Part shown: one piece after another, positions 1 through 4,485 of the stretch
Layout: every line of letters starts with the position of its first letter
Position numbering within the stretch: the stretch's first letter is position 1
Assembly: GCA_018826025.1 (NCBI GenBank)
Contig: JAHKAK010000042.1
Coordinates: 1-8,173 of the forward strand
Length of the DNA stretch: 8,173 nt
Source of the DNA: Patescibacteria group bacterium
Lineage (GTDB): Bacteria; Patescibacteriota; Minisyncoccia; Portnoybacterales; GWB1-42-6
Reading direction: 5' to 3'
Made by a program: the position numbers and the translations under genes
The notes under the pieces: model-generated
Databases searched by the model: none
What the model saw: the letters and a program-made list of their open reading frames with translations, nothing else
Told to the model about the DNA's origin: nothing

Positions 1-96
1 TAACAAATCCCGCACGCAGCCGCCAACCGCGTACGCTTCAAAACCCGCTTCTTGCAATTTAGTTAAAATATTTTTTACTTCGCTGGGAATTTTCAT
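1..96 (-). CDS. cca: CCA tRNA nucleotidyltransferase, N-terminal part (cut by window edge)
   Basis: Only the first 32 codons are present. They run from the ATG at 96 to the window start and read MKIPSEVKNILTKLQEAGFE followed by AYAVGGCVRDLL. The GGxVRDLL signature after an N-terminal helix is the start of the class II poly(A) polymerase/CCA-adding nucleotidyltransferase head domain, whose Gly-Gly motif binds the incoming nucleotide. The family adds or repairs the 3' CCA of tRNAs in the cytoplasm. A need for it fits this genome, because none of the five tRNA genes here encodes its CCA. The ATG overlaps the TGA of the upstream HD gene (ATGA), which suggests translational coupling. The catalytic DxD motif lies beyond the window, so a poly(A) polymerase or a CC- or A-adding subtype cannot be excluded. 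Confidence 0.72.
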   Translation of the reverse strand, partial: MKIPSEVKNILTKLQEAGFEAYAVGGCVRDLL

Positions 97-737
97 AATT
101 TTCCTTTAACTTCGCTGTCTAATCGCTTGAGAAACTTGGTCATAAAAGCCGTGCGCTCTTGCGCGATTTTCCGGCCAGACTCGGTAAACATTTTATTTTT
201 CAAAAACCGTAATTTCACCATATATTCTGTGTATAGTGTATGGTTTTTATCATGTGGACTATTGGCCAAAATACTTTTCTTATCGGTATTGTGTAAACGC
301 GAACCATGACGTCCGCACCATAAAAATCCTCGGCCCACGCCAATCGCGCCCAAAGCATCTAGTTTATCAGCGTCAGATAAAATCTTTGCTTCCAGCGAAT
401 TAGGCTTGATGTTATTGCGATACCGATGCGCCTCAATGGCGTGTTTGACGGCTAAGGTAAAATCCTTATCGTACCCCAACTCCTGAAGAATCTTTTCCGC
501 TTCTTTAGCCCCTTCTAAAGCGTGACAAAAATTACCGCCACTCAGCATTTCTTCTGCCCTCTTGATGTCGTGAAGTAAAGCCGCAGTTTTAACAACCGCC
601 ATATCCGCTTTTTCTTTTTTTGCCAGGACAACGGCTAAAAGATAAACCCGCATCACGTGGTCCCAATCATGGCAGGAGATACTGTTAATAAACCGGCTCT
701 TTGCGATTTGCTTAATTTCCTTAAGATTAATCTTCAT
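93..737 (-). CDS. HD-domain hydrolase (predicted metal-dependent phosphohydrolase)
   Basis: The 214-residue protein has the ordered motifs of a small HD phosphohydrolase: HDWDH at residues 23-27, LLHD at 54-57 (the HD pair), His72, His99 and His104 in a helix, and SDADKLDALGAIG at about 121-133, whose first Asp is the usual last metal ligand. Such proteins hydrolyse phosphate esters or nucleotides with a divalent metal; the substrate cannot be read from sequence. The ATG at 737 is preferred because GGGTGA sits five bases upstream. A GTG at 746 would lie inside that ribosome-binding site. The stop overlaps the start of the CCA-adding enzyme gene by four bases, so the two are probably translated together, hinting at a role in tRNA or RNA end metabolism. 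Many bacterial CCA enzymes carry an HD domain; here a separate HD protein is encoded next to one. Confidence 0.82.
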   Translation of the reverse strand: MKINLKEIKQIAKSRFINSISCHDWDHVMRVYLLAVVLAKKEKADMAVVKTAALLHDIKRAEEMLSGGNFCHALEGAKEAEKILQELGYDKDFTLAVKHAIEAHRYRNNIKPNSLEAKILSDADKLDALGAIGVGRGFLWCGRHGSRLHNTDKKSILANSPHDKNHTLYTEYMVKLRFLKNKMFTESGRKIAQERTAFMTKFLKRLDSEVKGKL

Positions 738-765
738 AATTTTCACCCGCTTTTTTAAGTGGACT

Positions 766-790
766 CGTTCCTCCCTTATCTTAAGAGAGA
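766..790 (-). repeat. Palindromic repeat half-unit
   Basis: Read on the minus strand this is CTCTCTTAAGATAAGGGAG plus flanking bases, which differs by one base from CTCTCTTAAGTTAAGGGAG at 7601-7619. It lies just outside the left end of the integrated element, and in the uninserted state would lie between tRNA-Arg and the HD gene. It can fold as a short hairpin, but no T-run follows, so a terminator role is unsupported. Confidence 0.5.
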
Positions 791-799
791 GAATAAACA

Positions 800-887
800 G
801 TGCAGTATTCTTGAATTAGTTCGAACGCATTTTTCAGAAAAAATTCCCCCGCGAAAATTCGGAAAGGCGGCGGAGCCGCACCGCTGA
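800..887 (+). repeat. 88-bp inverted repeat, left copy (contains attL core)
   Basis: This is a perfect inverted copy of 1781-1868. The repeat begins exactly at the GTGC core and ends at 887, where the flanks diverge. It contains a small GC hairpin (GCGGC-GGA-GCCGC, 868-880). The copy defines the element's left end, so this is attL, with host sequence to its left. Confidence 0.92.
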
Positions 888-914
888 CAATTTCAAGTTT
901 TTCTTTGGCGGCAT
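886..914 (-). repeat. 29-bp fragment matching the recombinase N-terminal coding region
   Basis: Read on the minus strand it is identical to 2100-2128 within the recombinase gene and encodes the same residues in the same frame (AAKEKLEIV, recombinase residues 32-40). It directly abuts the left 88-bp repeat. This indicates a duplicated, inverted scrap of a recombinase gene, not chance similarity. The neighbouring bases 915-975 hold an 11-bp direct repeat (CTTTGGCGGCA at 903-913 and 964-974) around a small palindrome, AATTCGC-GGA-GCGAATT. Confidence 0.75.
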
Positions 915-1002
915 TCAATTCAAAATTCGCGGAGCGAATTACTGAAATTCTAGCAAATTTAAGCTTTGGCGGCAAATTCTTTTATGAAAACTTACTATCA
1001 AA

Positions 1003-1046
1003 ATTTATTAAAAAGAAAGAGGGCATCGCTTTCGCAAATGCCCTCT
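1003..1046 (-). terminator. Rho-independent terminator of the lipoprotein gene
   Basis: On the minus strand AGAGGGCAT pairs with ATGCCCTCT (9 bp, loop of 11 bases), followed by TTTCTTTTT. It begins 25 bases after the TAG of the lipoprotein gene and closes that single-gene cassette. Confidence 0.85.
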
Positions 1047-1070
1047 CATGTAATGTGGTTGGCCGAGGAA

Positions 1071-1562
1071 CTACTGCCGCGGAAGGTACACCTCTTTCTC
1101 AAGGTCCTTCCGCGAAATCCTGACCACCGCGACCCGGAGAATGTCGTTTCTGACTTGGTCGTCGGCGAGCCACCAGTTGAGGTTCGATTTCTCCGACTCG
1201 GTGTAAACGGTACGTTTCGAGTTGAGCCAGTTCTCGTCGAAGACGAACTCGACTGTCGGAACGGTTTTCGATTCGTCGACGACGAAACGAAACATGCTAT
1301 AGGACAGAGTCGTGGAGATGAACTCCTCGGCTGTCCTCCCCCAGTAGAACTGGAGTTTCCGTTCCGAGACCAGATTTCCCGACACCGAACCGATGCCGAG
1401 GAAGAAACTGCCGTCCATGTGTCCGTTGATTCCGCTCGTCTGCTCGATCCTGCGAAGGTCATGCTGACCGAGAAGACCGAGTTGCTGGAGTTGATCCTTT
1501 CTCGGCTCCCCGCAACCAGCGAGAAGACCAACCAGTGCGATAAGGCAAAACAATCGTTTCAT
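1071..1562 (-). CDS. Small predicted lipoprotein (cargo of the integrated element)
   Basis: The 163-residue product starts with a lipoprotein signal peptide: MKR, a hydrophobic stretch, then the lipobox LLAGC with the acylated Cys at residue 17. It is therefore expected to be exported and anchored to the cell membrane. The mature part is hydrophilic, with a glycine-rich segment GSFFLGIGSVSGN (about residues 51-63) that looks like a family signature, then mixed beta-type sequence up to LPRQ. I recognise no enzyme motif and assign no function. The start is well fixed: AAAGGAGGG sits just upstream of the ATG. The gene has its own near-consensus promoter (1627-1655) and terminator (1003-1046). 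Its codons are visibly richer in G/C at third positions (many TCG, GTC, GAC) than the recombinase beside it, suggesting a different origin. It lies divergently from the recombinase inside the element, between the two 88-bp inverted repeats. Confidence 0.82.
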   Translation of the reverse strand: MKRLFCLIALVGLLAGCGEPRKDQLQQLGLLGQHDLRRIEQTSGINGHMDGSFFLGIGSVSGNLVSERKLQFYWGRTAEEFISTTLSYSMFRFVVDESKTVPTVEFVFDENWLNSKRTVYTESEKSNLNWWLADDQVRNDILRVAVVRISRKDLEKEVYLPRQ

Positions 1563-1626
1563 TGCTCGTCCCTCCTTTCAAGGTACTGTTTGACTGCATC
1601 AAGCCACAATGACTTGATTTCCTGCT

Positions 1627-1655
1627 ATCCTACCATGTTAGATATTTCCTGTCAA
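1627..1655 (-). promoter_or_regulatory. Sigma-70-type promoter of the lipoprotein gene
   Basis: On the minus strand: TTGACA (1650-1655), a 17-base spacer, then TAGGAT (1627-1632). The expected start near 1620 leaves an untranslated leader of about 58 bases that contains the inverted pair ATCAAG/CTTGAT and ends in the AAAGGAGGG ribosome-binding site. Confidence 0.8.
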
Positions 1656-1684
1656 GGGCAACAAAAAATCACCATCTCTGGTGT

Positions 1685-1780
1685 TTATAGTTTCTTAGCT
1701 CTTTGGATTAAAAAATTTTCTTCCCCCAAAATTAAAATATGGTTCGAGCCGATGTTTTTCTCCGAGTTCTTTTGCGGTCT
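1685..1780 (-). pseudogene. Remnant of a serine recombinase 3' end
   Basis: The minus strand reads RPQKNSEKNIGSNHIL and then ILGEENFLIQRAKKL before a TAA at 1685-1687. KNIGSNHIL is identical to residues 446-454 of the intact recombinase (27 identical bases, 1734-1760 against 3343-3369), while the tail after it differs, as recombinase C-termini commonly do. The same frame is open upstream through the 1781-1966 region except for one TGA at 1781-1783, and there it encodes RNREFVF..., also matching the intact gene. I read it as a truncated, rearranged tail of a related recombinase gene. It has no start of its own. Confidence 0.6.
1705..1732 (+). repeat. 28-bp imperfect inverted repeat, left copy
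   Basis: GGATTAAAAAATTTTCTTCC (1705-1724) and the following eight bases reappear inverted at 1965-1992 with one mismatch. The pair brackets the inverted attP-like segment. Confidence 0.7.
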
Positions 1781-1868
1781 TCAGCGGTGCGGCTCCGCCG
1801 CCTTTCCGAATTTTCGCGGGGGAATTTTTTCTGAAAAATGCGTTCGAACTAATTCAAGAATACTGCAC
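1781..1868 (-). repeat. 88-bp inverted repeat, internal copy
   Basis: Perfect reverse complement of 800-887. Its right edge (GCAC, 1865-1868) overlaps the left edge of the 101-bp repeat by exactly the four-base core. Confidence 0.92.
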
Positions 1869-1965
1869 CACGTAGGAAAAGTCAAAGAGTTTTGGTTCGC
1901 CTCGCTTCGCTCGGCGACTAATTTGTATTCAATTTTGGGGGTAAAAACGAATTCACGATTTCGCA
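1865..1965 (-). repeat. 101-bp inverted repeat, internal copy
   Basis: Perfect reverse complement of 3369-3469, the last 34 or so codons of the recombinase plus the attR core. Together the two copies bracket the whole recombinase gene. It contains an imperfect palindrome, CGCCTCGCTTCGCTCGGCG (1899-1917). Confidence 0.92.
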
Positions 1966-1992
1966 TTTCGGGGGAAGAAAATTTTTTAATCC
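1965..1992 (+). repeat. 28-bp imperfect inverted repeat, right copy
   Basis: Partner of 1705-1732, with one mismatch. It ends 16 bases before the recombinase ATG, so it forms part of that gene's leader. Confidence 0.7.
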
Positions 1993-2008
1993 TTAATCCA
2001 AAAACAAT

Positions 2009-3478
2009 ATGAAATATATACTTTACGCAAGAAAATCTACCGAAGAAGATGACCGACAGGTTTTAAGTATTGAAGCGCAACTCGTAGAGTTGCAAGAGTA
2101 TGCCGCCAAAGAAAAACTTGAAATTGTCGCCTCGCTTTGCGAGGCCAAAACCGCAAAAGAACCCGGGCGAATCAAATTCGCAGAAATGTTGGCAATTCTC
2201 GAATCCGGAAAAGCAGACGGGATAATCTCGTGGCACCCCGATAGATTAGCTCGCAATTCTGTTGATGGCGGAAAGATTATTCATTTTGTAGATCGCGGCT
2301 TGATTAAGGCCCTCAAATTTCCCACTTTTTGGTTTGAACCCACGCCACAAGGATTATTTATGCTCAATATATCGTTCGGTCAATCAAAATATTTTGTAGA
2401 TAATTTGCGAGAGAATGTGAAGCGCGGACTACGGCAGAAAATACGCAACGGCGTGTGGCCCGGCTGGGCTCCGGTTGGCTATACCAACAACCCAAAGACG
2501 CGCGGAATTGATATTGATAGCGAGAAAGCACCTAAAGTAAAGAAACTGTTTGAAATGTATGCCACCGGAGCATATACGCTTCACTCTCTCGCAAATTGGT
2601 GCAAGGAAAATGGTTTGCGCGGAAACCTAAATAAGTCGCTTGTTATGGCAAACATTCAGAAAAATCTACAAAATGTTTTCTATCTAGGTTTGATGAAGTG
2701 GAAGGGGGAAATTTTTGAGGGACAGCACGAGCCGTTAATCTCAAAGAAACTTTTTGATATTTGCCAAGAAGTAATGAGTAAGCGCGGAAAAGTGCAAGAA
2801 GTTCGTAAACACCATTTTGCTTTTCTTGGCTTACTCAAATGTGCCTCCTGCGGTTGTTCGATTACTGGCGAGAGACAAAAAGGACATAACTATTATCGCT
2901 GCACCAAGAAAAAAGGATTGTGCCAAGAAAAGCATTATCTCCGCGAGGAAGCACTAACCGAGCAAATCACTTCTTTCCTTCAAAAAGTTTCTTTGTCGAG
3001 CCAAGACACTGAAAAGGTTTTGGCGGCGTTGGATAGTGAACAGGATAAAGCGAGAGAGAACGCACAAGGCGAAGTTATCGTTTTGAAAGAACAATTAGCA
3101 CAAGTTGAGGCAAAACTCCAAAAGTTGCTCGATGTCTATTTAGCAGACGCTTTATCCACAGAAGAATACGCCGCCAAAAAAGAGCAATTTATTTCCCAAA
3201 AGGTCGCATTAAACGAAAAAATCACTGACTTTGAGATAAAAGGGTTATCTTGGCTCGAACCGGCTCGTGAATTCGTTTTATCCTTAAATCAAGCCGCGAA
3301 ATTGATTGGAGAGAATAATCTTTCCGAATTGCCAACATTTCTGAAAAACATCGGCTCGAACCATATTTTGCGAAATCGTGAATTCGTTTTTACCCCCAAA
3401 ATTGAATACAAATTAGTCGCCGAGCGAAGCGAGGCGAACCAAAACTCTTTGACTTTTCCTACGTGGTGCCCTCGGTAG
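2009..3478 (+). CDS. Large serine recombinase/integrase
   Basis: The 489-residue protein begins MKYILYARKST, with the catalytic serine at residue 10 and its Arg partner at 8. DRLAR (78-82) supplies further active-site arginines of the resolvase domain (about 1-150). A recombinase domain follows (about 155-265), then a zinc ribbon with Cys278, Cys281, Cys298 and Cys305, and a coiled coil (about 345-410) of the kind that controls synapsis in large serine integrases. It is complete and should cut both DNA strands at att sites through a phosphoserine link, integrating or excising the surrounding element. The start fits family N-termini, although no Shine-Dalgarno sequence precedes it. The last codons run into the tRNA-Arg gene on the opposite strand, and residues from about 454 on lie in the 101-bp repeat. 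A palindrome (GCCTCGC-TTT-GCGAGGC, 2130-2146) is embedded in frame near residues 41-46. Confidence 0.93.
   Translation: MKYILYARKSTEEDDRQVLSIEAQLVELQEYAAKEKLEIVASLCEAKTAKEPGRIKFAEMLAILESGKADGIISWHPDRLARNSVDGGKIIHFVDRGLIKALKFPTFWFEPTPQGLFMLNISFGQSKYFVDNLRENVKRGLRQKIRNGVWPGWAPVGYTNNPKTRGIDIDSEKAPKVKKLFEMYATGAYTLHSLANWCKENGLRGNLNKSLVMANIQKNLQNVFYLGLMKWKGEIFEGQHEPLISKKLFDICQEVMSKRGKVQEVRKHHFAFLGLLKCASCGCSITGERQKGHNYYRCTKKKGLCQEKHYLREEALTEQITSFLQKVSLSSQDTEKVLAALDSEQDKARENAQGEVIVLKEQLAQVEAKLQKLLDVYLADALSTEEYAAKKEQFISQKVALNEKITDFEIKGLSWLEPAREFVLSLNQAAKLIGENNLSELPTFLKNIGSNHILRNREFVFTPKIEYKLVAERSEANQNSLTFPTWCPR
3369..3469 (+). repeat. 101-bp inverted repeat, right copy (contains attR core)
   Basis: Perfect inverted copy of 1865-1965. 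It ends with GTGC (3466-3469) at the tRNA-Arg 3' end, where element sequence gives way to the tRNA. It also encodes the recombinase C-terminus, so att site and coding sequence overlap. Confidence 0.9.
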
Positions 3479-3538
3479 GAATCGAACCTACATCAACGGT
3501 TTCGAAGACCGTTACTTTATCCGTTAAGCTACGAGGGC
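3467..3538 (-). tRNA. tRNA-Arg (anticodon TCG)
   Basis: The minus strand folds as a cloverleaf. Acceptor GCCCTCG pairs with CGAGGGC, the anticodon stem is ACGGT/ACCGT with loop CTTCGAA (anticodon TCG, reads CGA), and the T-arm is GTAGG-TTCGATT-CCTAC. The discriminator is A and CCA is not encoded. Its 3' end is the integration site: the last three bases lie in the element's right-end repeat, so function is preserved after insertion. A TATAAT-like box sits upstream (3553-3558), but the matching -35 is weak. In the uninserted state this tRNA would lie about 62 bases upstream of the HD gene, in the same orientation. Confidence 0.95.
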
Positions 3539-3601
3539 ATATTATATTGCCAATTATAAAATCATAATACAATAAAAATCCTTATTTTACCAGAAAAAAA
3601 T

Positions 3602-3630
3602 TTGCTTTTTAAAAGAGACTCTGTTATTCT
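3602..3630 (+). promoter_or_regulatory. Promoter of the Cys-rich small protein gene
   Basis: TTGCTT (3602-3607), 17-base spacer, TATTCT (3625-3630). The predicted leader is about 55 bases and ends in AAAAGGAGGAG before the ATG at 3692. Confidence 0.6.
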
Positions 3631-3691
3631 AATAAATCACACAAAGCGCGTTCTTACCAAAAACAAACCCAAACAAAAGGAGGAGCTCATT

Positions 3692-4072
3692 ATGCCAAAC
3701 GGACACGGACACAAAGAGTATGGCAGCCACGCCTACGCTGATCGCGACAGAACTTCTGATTGCCAACATGGTTGCGGTTGCTGGGCAGGTCCCGCCCGTT
3801 CAGGCGGCCCAACCGGCCTTGACCCTTTTGGGATCTGTCCCAAGAATCCGAAAGACGGAAAACTCCTCGGCGGAAATGCTGATTACGACCATGTCGTGAC
3901 CGAGCGAATCCGAGGACTGGAATCACGACTCTATGCGGCGGAAGGACAATTAAAAAAAGTTAAACCAAGCAAGATTAAGCTCGCTAACACGCTCAATTCT
4001 GTTAGAGCTGAACTGACCGAGAAAAATTGTCTTTTGGATGATTTACGCCGTCTACTTGAAAAAAGCGCGTAA
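3692..4072 (+). CDS. Cys-rich, coiled-coil small hypothetical protein
   Basis: The 126-residue protein starts at the ATG at 3692, directly behind the strong ribosome-binding site AAAAGGAGGAG. An in-frame extension to 3602 would run through the promoter and is rejected. The N-terminal half is rich in His, Gly and Cys: HGH at 5-7, then DRTSDC...HGCGCW (Cys24, Cys28, Cys30), GPARSGGP (33-40), and DPFGICPKNP (44-53, Cys49). Four Cys plus nearby His could bind a metal such as zinc. The C-terminal half (about 64-124) is a charged, heptad-like helix (RIRGLESRLYAAEGQLKKVK...), probably a coiled coil that oligomerises. There is no signal peptide or membrane helix, so it is probably cytoplasmic. I know no function for it. 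It is a single-gene unit with its own promoter and terminator, lying between tRNA-Arg and tRNA-His. Confidence 0.85.
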   Translation: MPNGHGHKEYGSHAYADRDRTSDCQHGCGCWAGPARSGGPTGLDPFGICPKNPKDGKLLGGNADYDHVVTERIRGLESRLYAAEGQLKKVKPSKIKLANTLNSVRAELTEKNCLLDDLRRLLEKSA

Positions 4073-4116
4073 CGCGTCCTGATCCCGGCTAATAAAAACT
4101 AACCCGATGTCATCTC

Positions 4117-4150
4117 AGCCAGCTTACGGCAACATTAAGCTGGCTTTTTT
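4117..4150 (+). terminator. Rho-independent terminator after the Cys-rich gene
   Basis: AGCCAGCTTA (4117-4126) pairs perfectly with TAAGCTGGCT (4136-4145) across a nine-base loop, followed by TTTTT and ATTT. Confidence 0.93.
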
Positions 4151-4157
4151 ATTTGAT

Positions 4158-4185
4158 TTGATTTTTAATAAAAAAATGTTAAAAT
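4158..4185 (+). promoter_or_regulatory. Promoter of tRNA-His
   Basis: TTGATT (4158-4163), a 16-base spacer, and TAAAAT (4180-4185) preceded by TGT, an extended -10. Transcription would start near 4192, about 46 bases before the tRNA. Confidence 0.6.
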
Positions 4186-4237
4186 AAACCATGCGAATGG
4201 CGCAAATTCATACGAAAGCGCCTATGCAAATAATTAT

Positions 4238-4310
4238 GGTGGCCATCGTTCAACGGCTAGGACTGCAGATTGTGGCTCTGCAAATGAGGGTTCGATTCCC
4301 TCTGGTCACC
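4238..4310 (+). tRNA. tRNA-His (anticodon GTG)
   Basis: The gene starts with the extra G-1 typical of tRNA-His, paired to C73 (4310). Acceptor GTGGCCA pairs with TGGTCAC. The anticodon stem GCAGA/TCTGC carries loop TTGTGGC (anticodon GTG), and the T-arm is GAGGG-TTCGATT-CCCTC. The bases after C73 are CCC, so CCA is not encoded in this register. Confidence 0.95.
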
Positions 4311-4363
4311 CCCAAACAGCACTTAATATAACCAAATTGGGCTGATTGGATGCCATCACAGGA

Positions 4364-4395
4364 ATCTCGGTCTTTTGCCGAGATTTTTGTATTTT
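4364..4395 (+). terminator. Terminator downstream of tRNA-His
   Basis: ATCTCGG pairs with CCGAGAT across a seven-base loop, followed by TTTTTGTATTTT. It separates the tRNA from the AbiE operon. Confidence 0.85.
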
Positions 4396-4444
4396 ATTGA
4401 TAATTTTCTGTTTAGTTCCGATTCGACCAAGGGGGAAACTACTA

Positions 4445-4473
4445 TTGACATGTCATTTCACATATGATACACT
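4445..4473 (+). promoter_or_regulatory. AbiE operon promoter with palindromic putative operator
   Basis: TTGACA (4445-4450), 17-base spacer, TACACT (4468-4473). The start is expected near 4480, only a few bases before the ATG at 4486, and no Shine-Dalgarno sequence is present, so the mRNA should be nearly leaderless. The -35 box is embedded in the perfect palindrome TGACATGTCA (4446-4455), and TATGA/TCATA (4463-4467 and 4478-4482) brackets the -10. AbiEi-type antitoxins repress their own operon by binding inverted repeats, so these are candidate operators. Confidence 0.7.
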
Positions 4474-4485
4474 ATCGTCATAGTT

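Larger units (their letters stand above)
1781..1965 (-). other. Complete attP-like joint, inverted inside the element
   Basis: On the minus strand this 185-bp segment is the element's right end (3369-3469) joined through GTGC to its left end (800-887). Both halves are identical to the terminal copies. This is the sequence expected at the joint of the excised circle, yet it lies inside the integrated element in opposite orientation, 43 bases upstream of the recombinase start. It may act as a third recombination site, as the recombinase promoter region, or it may be an amplification or assembly artefact. Confidence 0.7.
800..3469. mobile_element. tRNA-Arg-integrated serine-recombinase element (about 2.67 kb)
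   Basis: The boundaries come from sequence alone. GTGC at 800-803 (left) and GTGC at 3466-3469 (right) are the only bases shared by both ends, and the right copy overlaps the last bases of tRNA-Arg. Joining the right end to the left end predicts a circular joint reading ...CTACGTG-GTGC-AGTATTC..., and exactly this joint exists in inverted form at 1781-1965. Excision would restore ...AATAAACA-GTGC-CCTCGG..., an intact tRNA 3' end. A very short shared core is typical of large serine integrases, and a gene for one fills the right half (2009-3478). The left half holds a lipoprotein cassette. No replication, capsid or conjugation genes are present, so it is a minimal integrative element or a reduced remnant. 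Inverted repeats between 88 and 101 bp in length give it an unusual internal symmetry. Confidence 0.75.

Noticed and set aside
738..746. GTG start for the HD gene at 746
   Set aside because: The GTG is part of the GGGTGA ribosome-binding sequence that serves the ATG at 737.
781..975. A 64-codon minus-strand frame at the left end of the element
   Set aside because: It is made of the 88-bp repeat plus a recombinase scrap and random sequence, with no ribosome-binding site. It is better described as rearranged recombinase fragments than as a gene.
1046..1531. A 161-codon minus-strand frame overlapping the lipoprotein gene
   Set aside because: It is another frame of the same bases, very rich in Ser/Arg/Thr, with no signal peptide or ribosome-binding site. 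The lipoprotein frame has both.
966..2012. A 348-codon plus-strand open frame covering the lipoprotein region and the internal repeats
   Set aside because: It runs antisense through the well-supported lipoprotein gene, its terminator and promoter, and both inverted repeats, has no ribosome-binding site, and its composition follows the opposite strand's codons. The open frame is a by-product of the GC-rich antisense gene.
800..3469. A transposon with terminal inverted repeats and a transposase
   Set aside because: The outermost ends (800-887 and 3369-3469) are not inverted copies of each other, there is no flanking target duplication beyond the 4-bp core, and the enzyme is a serine recombinase.
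3602..3691. A longer start for the Cys-rich gene
   Set aside because: The extension would begin inside the predicted -35 box, and the strong SD sits immediately before the ATG at 3692.
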